A DNA stretch of 64,000 bases from Siniperca chuatsi (Eukaryota; Chordata; Actinopteri; Centrarchiformes; Sinipercidae). The stretch is from the NCBI RefSeq assembly GCF_020085105.1, contig NC_058064.1, positions 11,810,501 through 11,874,500 on the forward strand, read 5' to 3'. Shown here in pieces: positions 13,200-28,252 of this stretch (within the stretch, counting starts at the first letter, position 1; every line of letters starts with the position of its first letter). The notes under the pieces were generated by a model. The model made no database searches. It was not told where the DNA came from and was given only the letters and a program-made list of their open reading frames with translations. Both the position numbers and the translations under genes were made by a program.

Positions 13200-13700
13200 A
13201 GCGCTTTAAAAGCCGCATGAACAGATTTTTTAGGCCACTAGAGGGCAGAAGAACTCCACTAGAAGCTAAAATTAGTTTCTGCTAGCAAACAGTTAGCAAG
13301 CAGTTACCTACTTACACATCTAGCAGACGTGAAACAACATTAGCATTCATTTGGGGACGTGTTTCTGGCCACTTGACAAATGTAAGTCCAATATTCAATC
13401 TTCTTTTCACTGTTTTAGTCTCCAACCCCTGAGAGAAATAACTGGGGCATTAGCTTGCTGACCAGCTAATAGCTAACTTTGCTTTGTCTTTGGTATTGAG
13501 CAGGCGGTGTACAGTGTGTTTATTGGAGCTTTTTGTTTGCTGAAAACTGCTGCCAGTTTCTATTGGAAACAGGGTTGATAAGAGCTAGGATCCATAAATA
13601 TACAGTACATGTGCTGCAAAACCCAAAACAACAAGCTTAAAAATGCTGAAAAGCAGCAGAGAGCTGCAGAGTTGAGTGTTAGCTAAGTTTCTGAATTTGT
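13200..13700. repeat. Dispersed fish repeat (interspersed element fragment)
   Basis: The run around ggggacgtgtttctggccacttgacaaatgtaagtccaata and the later aaaagcagcagagagctgcagagttg resemble a repeat I recall as common in fish genomes. No termini or target duplication could be defined, so the limits are approximate and the class is unknown. Confidence 0.4.
13235..13248 (+). promoter_or_regulatory. CTCF-like binding motif
   Basis: CCACTAGAGGGCAG matches the core of the vertebrate CTCF motif closely. It lies between the convergent hyaluronidase and tmem229a genes, inside or beside a dispersed repeat. Confidence 0.45.
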
Positions 13701-16700
13701 AACTAATAGTGACCTCTTTTATATTACGCATAATAGTAGTCATTTGATTCAATGTTAATATTAGAAATATTGATTAATGGAGCCTTACACATTAATGGAC
13801 TGGAAAACCTACATTAGGCTACAGGGTTAATTTTTCGGTCAAACAGTTCTCACAGCATCCCACTTCCTGTTTTCATCATGTTGTCATGCTGCAGTGCATA
13901 CTTCTGATTGAGAGTGCTAATGAATTTTATGGAGGAGTTAGTGTATGGTATTCCCATTGTAGTGTTGTCAACAGATACTGTGGGCCATTGGTGTATTGAT
14001 TGAGGCCTCTGGGAGGTAAGCGTCAGGTGTGTCTGGATTTGTGTGTTTGCTTGTGTCACAAGGATCTCCAAGGTGGTTTAAAGAGAGAGAAAGATAGTTT
14101 GATACATTGTTGGTGGCTACATTGCTGGCTACTTATCAATTAGAATTTAGTCAGTTTGTTCAGTTATTACTAACATGTTTCACATGTATAAACTGCAACA
14201 GAAAGCACAGTAAGCATCAGAAAACAAAAATGTCCTCTACAAGTTCAGGATGCAGACAGAAATCAAGTAAAAGCTTTAAGTGTGGGCTTTTTGTTGAACT
14301 TTCTAGGTTCCTCTCTGTCTTGTTTCATTTGTTTAATTTATCACAATATCTCAACAAGGAAGCAGTAATGAAAAACAACACAAATCATTTTTGTGTGCAC
14401 CAGGAACTAGTGTGTGTGTTCTAGTATAGAAAGTAACTTCCAGGCATAAAGCCAATGTTACCTATCATATAATCTGTTTGTGAATTTGTTTTTGAGTTTT
14501 TGCTGAGACCTGTTTCGTGCCTGACATGATATGTGTATCTGGCCAAACACAAATGTACAAGATACTGCTGCCTACAGTTGACAGTACCATGTCAGTGAGT
14601 CAGCCTGAAAATAGGTTGCAGACCTTTTTGTTTAGTTGCTAGCCAATAATAGTGAATGGTGAAAATAGAGCTAAAACACCCAGGGCACCTAATAAAAAAG
14701 AAAAAACAAAAGCTTCCTCCTTATTGCACAATTTCTCTTGCAAGGCTTGCTTGCCTCCTCCGCTTCATTTTCTTTACACTTCTCCCTTACAACTGAAGTG
14801 GTCAAATAAACACAAGATTATAGCTTTTACTTGGACTCTCCTGGTCCATTTTATGAGGGCAAGTAATATTTTATACAATTGCAGTGTGAAACATAATTGC
14901 TCAAAACCCTGCTGAATAATGTAAATGATGTTTCACAACATTAAAGTTAAGAATGAAGGAATGCCAGTCGTGCCACAGGAAAAATTCAGATTTAATTAAA
15001 ATTGTAAGTTGTATAGTACATGCCATTGCAAATTTCATTCCCACCTCTCATATCTTTTCTAAAAGCAGTTTGGTCTTTTTTTTAAAAATTGGTGAGTAAC
15101 AACAGCACAAAGTAAAGTATGATTTAAATACAGTTATTCGGCCATGGAGAATCTTAAAGATGTAGAAAGTACAAATTCATTCTCTCGTGTGGCTGTGGTT
15201 CAGTGAGTGCAAATGTTTAAGAACCTTAATATAGCTGCCAAGTTGAACAAAAAACCCCTAAACACACCAGACACAGGCTCACTAGCACTGTAAAAGTTCA
15301 GTGCTAGGGGTATCAGCTAGTGGTTTTAAAGTAAATGGTAAGATATAATGTTTGTGCCAATTTACCTTCTAAACATGTGCAGACACAGACTTGACAACTC
15401 ACCCACAGACAAGAAGAAATCTTTGACAGAAGAATCTGGTATCTTAAGAATCCAAAGTGAATGATTCTAATATATTTAATGAAGTATAATGATTTTCAGT
15501 GTCGTTCCCACACCATACAAGGGCATATAATTATTACGTTTACTGAACCCTTAAAACAGACTCAAATCTAGCAGAACAGATTCCAAGCATGTCTAAACAT
15601 TCAGAAAACACTACTCATTCCTACAATAAGGTACTATCAGAATTTAGAGTTGTGATTAGAACAAAATGTGTTCTAATTATAAAGGAATTATTAAAGGGCA
15701 GCTTCATAAATGATAGGATTGATTCCAGCACTAAGTTAAAATGCTACTGTGGGAGTGAAACAGCTTCAACTTCTGGCAAATCCATCACTTTATCAGCCAC
15801 TTAATTCTGTATACCCAAACAATGGTTAGTTATCTAACAAAGTGATGTGTATAGAGTAGTTTGCTAAGATTTATCACCATTTGTTTTGTCACAGTGCCAG
15901 GTACTTAGTTTGTTAATAAGGCATAAGACCACTATAAACCAATTTTGTGTGTTAGAATATGCTCTACAAAGTATACACAGTTGGAGTTTATTTAGGGATT
16001 ATTTAAATAAAAAATATTCCTTCTGGATTTACAATATGTCTGTTAACACCCATCATTTAGCGATGGAACCAGTGTTGATCTGATAATGGAACAAATGCAA
16101 CCTCACTGACTGAAACCGTCATTAGTGCTAAAGGTTAAGACATTTTTATATTGATTTGCAAAACACTACTGTGCTTCAACTATAAAAAGAAGAACCCCAT
16201 GGACACCAGGCCTTGTTTGTTTGAGTCTTGACTCCGTTTGCACATGACGGCACTCCAGCAAAGTAACGTTTGGTTCATGAAAGATTCATAGCAAAATCTC
16301 ACTTGGCTCCTCATATCCATTCAGCTACAGGTTTTCTTGCTACATATGTTACTGGGTTTATCTCTACTCTAATAGTTACCATGCATTACTCGGGGGTCAT
16401 TTTAACAAGCTGAGTGAAAATAGGGAGTTTGTTTCAAAATGTAAATTAACAATAAAAAAAAGAGATGAACATTTAAAAACAGATTACTTGCATGAAAGAA
16501 GATGGAACATTAGGTACTGTCCTCTTAACAGCTGTTTTTATGTCTTCTTTGTCTTGAGAATACTGACTTTTGAATTTTGGTGAACAAAACCTAAACCATA
16601 AACCGTTTGAAACAAAACCTTCCACATGTTATTTTATTTCTACTTTGTAGCATGCAGATATGAGCTACAGTTAAAACATGCCGATGCACATGTAAATGAC

Positions 16701-16924
16701 ACGATCGAGCCAACTCAAACTAGACCTGCCACAATGCATGTAATGTATAATAAGATGGCAAGTCTGCCACTGCAATCATTAAAAAAACAGAATATTCACA
16801 CTTCCAAAGTCATGAAGACTAGTAAAAGATTAATATTACAACTACATTTTACATCAGATAAAAATGGCAGTAGGTTTACTGAATTTAAACAGGTTAGGTA
16901 AACAATGCAGTCCAGTATTTAATC

Positions 16925-16930
16925 TTTATT
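16925..16930 (-). terminator. Candidate polyadenylation signal of tmem229a
   Basis: TTTATT on the plus strand is AATAAA on the minus strand, about 350 bp downstream of the tmem229a stop codon. Confidence 0.4.
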
Positions 16931-17279
16931 ACTGGACCCAGAAATATCAGCTGGAAAATGTCTCATCTGCATACTGGTAACAAGTGTCCAGACTCCAATG
17001 TAGCCGACTCTAAACTTGCTGAAAATATTAACTGCTCAACATCTGCTCTCATGGCAACATATTGCTGACCAACTGTCCAAAGACTCAAAGTAATTATCTT
17101 AAATACTTTGGATATGTGGACAAATGCAGCTATTTATACCATGATTTGAGTTGAAAGGCCAAACTGGTCCCACATTAAACTGATTTGATGAATTTAGAAT
17201 AGAATAATGCCTGCTTGTTTCTTCATGAGTCTAATGTGATCCAGACTTTCCCTAGAAGTTAAAACCTCAAAAAGAAAAA

Positions 17280-18365
<1,086 letters not shown>

Positions 18366-18620
18366 TCACTCTGTCTGGATAGATCCAGCTGGCCTCTTCC
18401 TACACATTGTTTTCTGTTATGCTCCGCTGCGGCCGCACAGTGAAGCGAGCTGCAGCTACAAGCATCTCCTGCACTGTGCAGAGTGACTGCTGCTTTCTCG
18501 TGCTCCCCGGAAAACCCTGGTTTTGTGGACCCAGCTTGAGACGCCCTGTGGCGTTTTCTTGTAAACAAACAAAAGTTTGGTCAGCATTTGGTGTTTCTCG
18601 CCTAAACACATTGTGTGCCT
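18366..18620 (-). promoter_or_regulatory. Probable tmem229a promoter and 5' UTR
   Basis: The DNA just upstream of the start codon is GC- and CG-richer than the surroundings (gctccgctgcggccgcacag, gacgccctgtggcg) and the richness continues into the 5' part of the coding region, consistent with a CpG-island promoter. No TATA box is evident. Confidence 0.45.
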
Positions 18621-18866
18621 AAACACATTTCCTTCCTCCTAAAGCATTTGCAAAGCCTATTTTGAATTGTACATTTTCATAGCCTATGCACATTTGAAGC
18701 TAGCAGTATTCTTCTCTGCCTTTGTGTTGCTGCTCTAGGTCGTCATTTGCATCGTTATAACAATATTTCCAAATTTCCAATAGTACCTGAAGGCAGCATG
18801 AGAGAGAGAAGCTGATGGAGGCTGTATTGCTGTGGTGGAGACATGACGTTTTGGCTCTAATGCGGT

Positions 18867-18945
18867 TATTAATTGAACTCATGCCCCTCTGCGACGTCCT
18901 GACGCTGTGTAATTACGAGTCATTAATTATAATTACAGCAGATTA
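18867..18945. promoter_or_regulatory. Cluster of TAAT homeodomain-type motifs upstream of tmem229a
   Basis: Four TAATT/ATTA cores occur within 80 bp (ttattaattg, gtaattacg, cattaattataattac) about 500 bp upstream of the tmem229a start. The pattern resembles a conserved enhancer but conservation cannot be tested here. Confidence 0.3.
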
Positions 18946-20006
18946 CTCTGCTGTTATGATAGACCAATATCGGTCCTCACTAAACTCATTTGTAAAATAA
19001 AAATGTAGTAAACTAATCCATCATCTTTCATCAGAATTAAACAATCACCCATCATATGTACCTAGACCTGTGTGACTCAAGATGGACCATAGATAGATAG
19101 CCTGTATCATATGTTCAGATTTCATTCAGTTTTACAGGCTAAGTGAAAAAAAAGAAGAAAATTCAGTCCATTAATGCATTCTGCATGAAGTAGATGCAGT
19201 CCAGTCAAGATATTTCTGACTACTTCCTCTTGTGGTTCCCTGCTTTACTGTTACACTTTCATGAACTGTAAAAAAATAATACAATGACACGTTTAACAAA
19301 AATCGTTCAACAATACTTAATATGTATACAGTAAATCTCAATATGAAACCATGGTTTCAATGAGAAGATTAAGGCTACTAATCAGCCACTATTCCAGCAG
19401 GACTGTACCCACGATATGCTGAACAAATACTGAACATGTACAGTGATTTGAATTTAAATTATAACCAAATCAAGTATTTTGTGCACACACAGTTGAGAAG
19501 GCTTGCAGTATATCTGGATGACCACAGAGGGGCACTGCTGAGTGTGTGTGACCAGAATAGAGTGATACTGTATAAGGCTAATATTCTCTAAAGGGAACTG
19601 AGTGCATTTTCATGGTGCAGCGTGGTGTTGTAACTCACTCATCTCTTCTTGAGATGTGTCTTATTGGTTCAGCTCTGAGTTTCTGGCTCAATACTGTGCT
19701 GAATGCATGAATGCATGCATTAGTGTTAGTTTGGTGCTGTGTGTTTGTGTGCCCACAAAGAGAGTATGAATTTGTGTGTGTTTGTATTCTACCTCTTTGA
19801 ACAGTCTTTCACGGTTTCACTGTATATATTTAACTGTATCTGTTTGCACCTTGTGAGGGCTATGTGAGTGTCAGCATGTCTCTTCAGGATGCAGTTTTGT
19901 GTGCCCAAACTGTTTCTGTGTGTGTATATTCATGTGTGCGTGCTTTTGTGAATGTTTCTGCCTGTGTGCTGTCTATGTTTGTCTGTGTGCGTGAATGCAT
20001 AAGCAT

Positions 20007-20008
<2 letters not shown>

Positions 20009-20040
<32 letters not shown>
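20009..20040. repeat. (TG)n microsatellite
   Basis: Sixteen uninterrupted TG units in a longer TG-rich region (19900-20055). Confidence 0.95.
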
Positions 20041-20041
<1 letters not shown>

Positions 20042-22024
20042 ATGTGTGTGCACTCAGAAGAAATAGAGATATCAGTGGTCTTTCTGGGCCACAGAGATAA
20101 CAGTGTGTCTCTGCATGGTTTAAAACTATCAGAATCACTTCAGCACAGAATGAACTCCAGCCTCAACCCACTCAGTCGTGACCCAGAACAAGCACATTTT
20201 CAAACAGTTTGGGTCAAAAACAGCATTATATGCCAACTGACAAGATATGACCGTCTCTCTCACACACACATACACATCTCCACCATTTTCTCAACCTCCA
20301 CTAAGTGCACTGCTACAGGTAATAACAGCCATTATTCTTTGTGTGTGTGTTGACAGCAGCCGTTGAACATCAATAATTCATTACACAATTGTAAGACATA
20401 ATACAATTACTGTAAACACATGAGATTATCACTGATATAAACGGTACACTCAGAACATCTAAATCTCCGTGAATATCTAATAGTAAAGCTTATCTTCAGA
20501 GGTAAAACAGTAGAAGTTGAGAATTTCTGAGAAGTTAGTTGTGCTTTAAATCCAACATCAGTCATAAATTAGATAACAGTGTTGAATGAGAGGGAAAGGC
20601 GAGTCTTGTATGATTAAATTGGGCTTTTGGCTCACATTAAGGCATTGTCTCCTCTTAATGGTGTTTTCTGTCCATCTCTGCTGTATGCTGTCAAGAATGC
20701 AGCACAGTGTAAAATATAGAAAGGATGCAAATTGTTCCTGACTAAAATGGCACTTCTGCATTCTGTGTTGTGATTACTACAACACTGAATCTTAGGCTAC
20801 ATTTATGGTACTAGTACAGTAATGTTGTCATTTTACTGCAAACTGTATGAATGGTAATTTATTTCATATTTAAATGTTTATATAATAACCAATTTCATTA
20901 TTCAAAAACATATTTATCAATATTGTATGTAAGTTAAAGGCAAGGCATTATATGACTCTCGGCATTAAGACAGACCTGATGAAGAAAAATAGTTTCCTCA
21001 TAGATAATATTGCGGTTTTTGAATAATATTCTGTGCAGTGAAGCCAGTCAGCTTCATTCTGCACCTAATCTGAGTCAGCAGCAGAGATAGAAGAGGTCAG
21101 TGCTGCCTCATATATTGGATTCCTTTGTACTATTGTGTGCTCTTTTACAATTTCATTTCATTTATCAGGGGACACAGAGAACATGACAAATATTCATTAT
21201 TTCATGAAAGTTAGAGTAAAATGAGAAAGATAGATATGTGAATACATTTGTAGTTCAGATAAAAAAAAGTTTTTACAGAGCTGTAAGTGATCTCATGATG
21301 TTGCAAAGTTATTTTGCAACAACCTGGGTGGTGGTGACACAAACTAATCATATCCTCATGTCTTATTGCTGTCTTTTCTTCAAATGACTTCCAGACTTGA
21401 TGTTGCACATTGGGTGAAGCAAACAAACTATGGAATATTCATTGAATAGAAGTCAAACAATGGAACTTGCTCATTTTCTCTGTGTGCTTGATGCCATTGT
21501 CTGTCCTTTGTACTGATAACTCTGTCTGATGTGTGTCAATGCCACCAAAACAAATTCCTGTAGATTTAAAAGACTTGGTTTATGAGATGATTGTGATCTT
21601 GATATTTCATGCAATCATTACTAAACTTTCTTTCATCTTAAGTCTGTCCTTCAGCGAAACATCTGCTTGTTAGTGAGTTTGAGTCTCCATGTTCCTCAGA
21701 TAAAACACTGTAGACCTTGAGTTTATGTCCCACAGACAGCTGATCTGTTCTCTTTTTCTCCCTGGATATGTTTTGTGCATTTTAATGTGTTTTGGTGGAT
21801 CCCAGTCAGTCAAGTGTTGGATATTAGGGAGTGACAATGGTGCAGAAAATGTATGAGACACTGTATTTCCTGGTTGTTAGCCATAAAAAAACATAAAGGT
21901 ATATCATCCCATTTAGACTTTACAGAATTAATTTAAACCAGTTCAAACTGCTTTTCCAGAAATCCAGATTTCCACCCCCACAAGCCTGTTTGTGCTTCAA
22001 AACATTGTTTCCTCAGGTTTTAAC

Positions 22025-22040
22025 ACTAGATGGCAGCAGT
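22025..22040 (+). promoter_or_regulatory. CTCF-like binding motif
   Basis: ACTAGATGGCAGCAGT fits the CTCF core consensus. It lies in the gene-poor stretch, 3.7 kb beyond the tmem229a promoter. Confidence 0.4.
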
Positions 22041-22959
22041 GTGACACAGTCTCCCATGGCTTGGGTGGGCCCCTCTGACTCAGAGTTGTTTTCATTCACA
22101 GAAACAAAATAATACTGTTTTGCATGGAGTGCATTTTAATGCATAGTGGTTATATGACAGACTTCAGATGTGTGCCCTGAATAGACACGATACATTACTG
22201 TGTATGCACTGTGGTCATGCACTCATACTCATCATTTATACTCATCACTATGTGCTGATTAAAATGTTAAAATGGAGGATTCAAGCTTATTCTACTGCTG
22301 GTGTCATTGTCATTCATATGCGCCATTTAAAGCCTGAAATCTGATCTGAATCTATGTTCATTTAGTTTGTGAAGGGTTGTAGATTGTATACTTCAGGCTC
22401 TTGTACATTTACAAAGGGTCTTGTAAATGTACAAAACAGTTAGCTATATCATATTAGGTGCTTGACAGCCTATCCTCAATCGCATACAAAAACATTGTCT
22501 CATCAGATGTGTCCTGTTAGTCTCATTACAGTCAGTGAATGCCTGTAAGATGAAGCTATGTGATGTTTGATTGATGTGACGCTTGACCGAGTCCCGCAGG
22601 AAATAAATGTGAATCTGCAGTCATGCACTTAAAATGAGAACCTCTGAAAATGTAATTTCAGAACCCATTTCCTCCAATTTGAGCCATTATTGAATGGACT
22701 GCTGGCCCCATGCTCCCGCATTGTCTCATATGGTCAGTTTGGGTAGGGTAATGTGTTTTGTGTGTGTGTGTGTGTGAGGAGAGTGTGAATACGTCCTCCC
22801 TCCAGAGATGGGAGGAAGAAGAGGAGGTGGAGGAGGAAAAGAGGATAAAGATCAGTCTTCACAATAGGAGGTTTGCACTATTCCCGGGAGTAGTCCAGGC
22901 TCTTGTTTGCAGTTTCTCCCTCATTAGGAATTCTGTGCAACCCCGAGACCCTCCTGGGC

Positions 22960-23690
22960 TCACCCAGTCACACGGCAACACAACTCCCTGCCTCACCCTG
23001 CCTCACCTCGCCTTACCCTTCTCTACTCTCCTTGTCTCTCCTCTAAAGACTCTTTCCTCTCCTCCTGATATTGTAATTCATTTATGTCTGACTCACCCTC
23101 ATGCTTTCCTATCTTGTATTCAGTCACTGCCTCTCCTCCACTATAATTTTACGAACCACATCTTCTCCAAGTCTGATGGTAATATAATATATTCATTTAA
23201 TACTACTTAGATAATGCTATTGTTGGAGTCTTTCAACTGCCCTCACCCTTTTCCTCTCCTCTCTCTCCTCTTTTTCACATTCTAACTTCTCATCGCTCCT
23301 ATACTCTCCTGTGTAAGTCTCAGTGGATCTACTGGTATAATTAATCTGTTCCTTCACCCATCTCATTCTCTTCCTCTCTTGTTTCATCTCTGCACTCCTC
23401 TCTGCAGTAACCTTAGTGACCCTCCTTTTAACCTTGTCATCTTAAATAACCCTTTCACCACCTCCTCCTCCCTTTTACATCTCTTCAACCTCACTATAAC
23501 CTTCATTTCCCCCTTTTTTTCACCTCTTAACCCACTTACCGCCCACCACATAGCTTATATTGTCTTATTTTACCCCTTTTCAGCAGGATCTATTATATTT
23601 TTTCACACAACTGCAAAGTTTGTGCCCCTACCTAGTTGCACAACCTTTTACTCTCCACTACCCCTTCTCATACTCCAAAAAATGTATGTT
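22960..23690 (+). repeat. Pyrimidine-rich low-complexity tract
   Basis: The plus strand is dominated by C and T over about 700 bp. Open frames of 150 and 182 codons run through it, but their residues merely mirror the composition (Leu, Ser, Pro, Phe, Thr) and they show no domain, so I do not call genes. Confidence 0.7.
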
Positions 23691-24850
23691 AAGGTGGAAA
23701 AAGACATGGCATTGAGCATGTTTTGTCTTGACTGCATTATGGCCAAGGTTTGGATGGATGCACACATATCGTTTCGTGACAATTCAGAAGTTCCCTCAAA
23801 ACTTGCTTGGCAGTTTGATAGAAACTCCAACATTTTAACATTTAACATTAAAGTTATAATCCTTAAGATTTTCATGATATCAAACCTTTCTTTTGATAGT
23901 ATTTATGTCAACATTCAATGTATTTAAATTCTGTAATTACCTCTTTAAATAGTAGTTTTCATTGTTTGTGGCAGAGTCCACCATTCCTGTACTGGATTCA
24001 AATTGCCTTTACACACACACACAAGGGATTCACAGGAAACGATGTATGCATGCAATACAGCATTATTGTTTTTGATTTTATTTCATTGATATCTGTTTAC
24101 TTTCACTCTTCCACAGCTGTATCAGAGTTTTATTAAGTTACTGCTAACATTTTACCGAAGTTAGTGCTGACCGCGATCACTCATCAGAAATGCTTTTACA
24201 AAACAACACGGGTGTTAACCAACCAGAAATCTTATTCTTATATCATTAAATTATTATAAACCTATGATAATTGCCTTGCAGCACTGGTAAGAAAATGCGC
24301 CGAAGCATTTTTTTCCACTGAATTTTATTGTAATATATTCCAGAGAGATAGAAATGGTTGCTGTAAAGGCTAATTCCAATGGAAACAGAACGTTTTACAC
24401 CTTTCATATAACCTCTCATCCTTCTCCTCCCAGCTCATTTCAAATATGACATATTTCTTCTTTTCTTTGCCCGTTCTCCTCAAATGTGTCACCTTTTTCC
24501 TTTTGTCCAAACCCCATTTTACCTTTTGCCTTCCTCTTCTGTCAGATAGTTGTAAATTTCTCCCATCTTAATCCTCCACACCTGTATAACCTCCTCTCCC
24601 CATTCTAGCCCCTCCTTACTAACTTGTCAACTTACTCTGACAATTACAAGTCTTTTGTTCCCCCTTTGACCTTTGCTCATCCCAATTATTTCCCCTCAAA
24701 CCCCCTCCCTTTATTTTCTCTTCTCCTCTGCATGTTTAATCAGCTCAGAGCAAACCCAGTTAGTTAACTCAGTCCAGCACTCCAGATGCCCTCTGTGTAC
24801 CTGTTGCCAGACAGTCTCTGTCCTCTGTCTGCCTCGGGCTTTGCATGTGG

Positions 24851-24975
<125 letters not shown>

Positions 24976-25107
24976 GACAGTCAGGGCAGCAGCAGAGGAT
25001 GGCATGATTTAATTTTGCTCACCTGGGGTTGGTACTCTGGGTGAGAAGAAAGTGTCTGTTTCATGGTGGGACTGCTTCTCTGGTAATTATCAAGGATGGA
25101 AGAAAAG

Positions 25108-25112
<5 letters not shown>

Positions 25113-25144
<32 letters not shown>
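25113..25144. repeat. (GACA)n microsatellite
   Basis: Eight four-base GACA units in direct order. Confidence 0.95.
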
Positions 25145-26589
25145 CTACTATGGGCTGTGTATTGTGAGACTTTGTGCATCATGTCTGTTTTGTTTACCAT
25201 CCTCTGTACGCCCCAGGGAGGGTCTGGGAGATTGTAGCCATGGGATACAGACAATCTATGAACGTGTGTCATGCTCTGATTGGTTCAGCCTGCCACCGGC
25301 TGGGGCATCTATTAGACCTGTAGTGATATGGATATGGATCATTGATGATGCTCCTTGTCTCTCACTCTCTCTGCCCTTGGTCTCTCTTTTGTCTGTCTGT
25401 GTATTCCCCCTCAGCCTGTTTTCTCTCTCTGCTGTGTTTTCACACAGTGCAACATCTGTCTGTCTTTTTCTTTGTCCACTTACAGACAGTTACAGAGAGA
25501 GACAGACAGAGACAGAGTGATGAGGAGAGAGAGAGAGAGAATACTGTTGAAAGGGAAATAGAGTGTTTGAGAAGAAGTGACGTAGGGTGATGAGTCAGTG
25601 CTGTGTGTGGATGTGTACACATCCAGTTAAAGCAGAGTGTAGGATGTTGTTCGGTGAATTGGAAACTCTAAATTGTAAGTTTGAATGCGTTTGTCTGTCA
25701 ATATGTGTTAACCTTGTGACAGACTCTCTATCTCTTACCCAGTGCATGCAGGGATAGGCTCCAGTCCTCAAGAAGAAAAAAATAAATGGTTAAAAAAAAT
25801 TGATGGATGGTAAAAATGATGTCGTGTTTTGAATAGTCTGCAACATTTTCACATAAATATAATATTTTGTGCTTGTATAATGACGAATAGAATATGGAAA
25901 CCAACCTAAACTCAGTTCATGTAATCTCTGACATTTGCTGTTTGAAAACACCTTTTTCATTGAGTTTCTTTGGAATAAATAGAGGAAGTGGGACTTTTGT
26001 TTCTGTAGGAGCTGGTGAAAGAATGAGAATGTTTAATTTTTAATACATTATTATCAATAACTGCTGAATTAAGGCATATCTAGTTAAACATTTAAAAATA
26101 TTTCATGTTTTATTTTATATGATAAACCCATTTTGTCATTAAGTATCACTTTCCAAGCGAAAGGTACCTCTATTGTTGCTCTCTAAAGCCTATTCTTAGC
26201 ACAACTTGTGTCTTTGATGAACATAACAACTGCTTGGATATGGAAATAAGACACTGTGTTCAACTCTATGATGTCAAAATGCCTCACAACCCTAAAATAA
26301 AGTTGCTACAGTAAATGAAGATGGATGTCAAGATGTGACTTTGCTCTTGATGGAAAAATTCAGTGAGGAAAAACAAAACAAAACAAAACCTTTCGCCTAA
26401 TGAGGTCCCATGGTTGCCTGCCTACAAGGGTTAACAAAAGAAACTCTCCCGTGGATTTTCTTGAATGTTTCATCCTGAAACTTGGATGTTTTACTCTGTA
26501 TTTGTTCTGTAGGAAAAGCTATGAGGTGGGTTAGAAAGAGGTCATGCTGTTATAGATGTGTACGACTGATAGTGAGCAGCTGTAACGAA

Positions 26590-26632
26590 AGAGTTTCCCC
26601 CGAGGATCAATAAAGTATTTCTGATTCTGATA
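26590..26632 (+). mobile_element. Retrotransposon 3' tail (LINE/SINE type)
   Basis: The string gaggatcaataaagtatttctgattctga occurs here and again at 51284-51310 with one or two differences. The ending in TTCTGA units resembles the 3' tail of L2/CR1-type LINEs and the SINEs that borrow it. Only the tail is recognisable. Confidence 0.5.
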
Positions 26633-27248
26633 GGCGAGCCTCCAACAGAGGCTCATTGCATTAACATTATTCACAAATGTCCAAATGACTTTTTCAATCA
26701 CTTTCACATGAATCACTGGATTACTTAAACAAAAGGTCATGAAAATGATTGCTTCAAAATGAATGTAAATTGTGCAAGCTGCACTCATACATTTCCTTAC
26801 AGGTGATTTCCTGTCACCCTATAAATAATCAGCATGACACGTCTCTAATGTTACTATGCCCAAGGAACTAATGTTTATGCCTTGTATCTGCTTATAAGGC
26901 AACATTTGCTTCCTGATTTGTCTTACTTGCCATCTGCCTCCAGTCCTCTTTCTTTCTTCTTTCAATTTAGCTTTACTCTGAACAACTCTCTCTTTCCTTC
27001 AATCTTTGCCTCTCTGTTGTGCCTCAGCTCTGTATTTCAGGGCCAGCTATGAAATTCAGCCCCTCCTTAGTTACTGCTCCCTGCAGTGCTGCTGAATGTT
27101 TAAGAGGATGCAGATGATGCATGCTGTGGTTGTATTTGCATACAATTTCTATGGAGGTGGTCACTTTCATACATTTTCTTTCAGCGAATCTCTGTTTTAC
27201 ATTGTTTATAGAGACGGGTAGGGAAAGTTAATTTGTTGTTGACATTAG

Positions 27249-27278
27249 AGGTCAGTTTTGACCTATGACCTTTGACTT
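27249..27278. promoter_or_regulatory. Cluster of nuclear-receptor half-sites
   Basis: AGGTCA, then TGACCT four bases later, then TGACCT and TGACTT each separated by one base. On the minus strand this is three tandem half-sites with 1-bp spacing (DR1 pattern), and an additional inverted half-site. DR1 elements are bound by RXR heterodimers and HNF4. Confidence 0.35.
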
Positions 27279-28252
27279 CCCTGTGAGGGACAGGGGTCAC
27301 ACAAAACAGACACACCCAACACACCATAATGCAGTCTCTTCCTTCAGTTGAAAACTTCATCTCTTAAAAATCCAGCTGTATGTATACATTTGATCCTATT
27401 CATTGTTTTCTGCATGACCTCATAACAGTTCAAAATAAGCAGAAGCCGAATAACTGCTGAACAATGACTGACTCTTGTGCTAAACCATTACTCCTGACTA
27501 CAGGGGACACATCAATACGTTTCCAAAGACGTTTCTAAAGGGCAAAAGATGTTGCAGAAACAAATAAAAACACACAATGTCCTCACAAGTGTCATTAAAA
27601 TTTCCTTTAGCTACAATACAATGGCTGTGAGACTGTAAGCAGCAGCAAAAACTGTCTGCAGGCTACGCTTGAGGAACAGAGACTGCATATGTTTTTTATA
27701 CAAGTCAATGTCTTATACTGCTCATTTATGCAAAAGCAAGATTTTGCCCATAAAAGAGATACACCATGTGATGAAGCTTAGACTTATGCACAAAATTCAC
27801 AAAAACATCTTATGCTGATTTGATGGGATAATAGACCCATCCACTCAATTGCTTCATTAACCAATGAGATTAGCAGAGTGTTTGTACTTGGCTCCTGATG
27901 TTCCAGATGTTTTATCTGCGAAGGTGACCAATATAACAGTTTAAAATATCAAACCTAAGTATCTGTATTGTGCATTTAAAATGTCCTAACAATTGGTAAG
28001 TGGCTGGCACGTCACAACCAACCCACAGATACTCGACCCTTGTGTTCATGCACATTACACTCATTATTCTCATACTTCTGGCAGCATACTACGATATTCA
28101 AGTGGTTGGATGACTCAGTTACAAATATTTCTGCACAAGAAAATCATTTTATTGTTTTAGTAGCATATGAAAGCTACAATAAACCATTACCAAATATGAA
28201 AATGAAGTTCTTGAAAGAGAAAAGAGGAACCCCTCTACACACTTGATGTAGC

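Larger units (their letters stand above)
12481..16900. other. Convergent intergenic region between hyaluronidase and tmem229a
   Basis: I see no gene. Short open frames here are AT-rich and have no recognisable protein. The stretch contains a dispersed repeat at about 13200-13700 (listed) with a CTCF-like motif at 13235-13248. Confidence 0.55.
18621..24850. other. Gene-poor stretch upstream of tmem229a
   Basis: No coding region is supported. It holds a homeodomain-type motif cluster (18867-18945), a (TG)n repeat at 20009-20040, a CTCF-like motif (22025-22040) and a pyrimidine-rich tract (22960-23690) that creates long but meaningless open frames. Confidence 0.6.

Noticed and set aside
22758..23927. 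Two long open frames (150 and 182 codons) on the plus strand
   Set aside because: They lie in pyrimidine-rich DNA, where stop codons are rare by composition. Their residues are mostly Leu, Ser, Pro, Phe and Thr, with no domain, splice sites or promoter.
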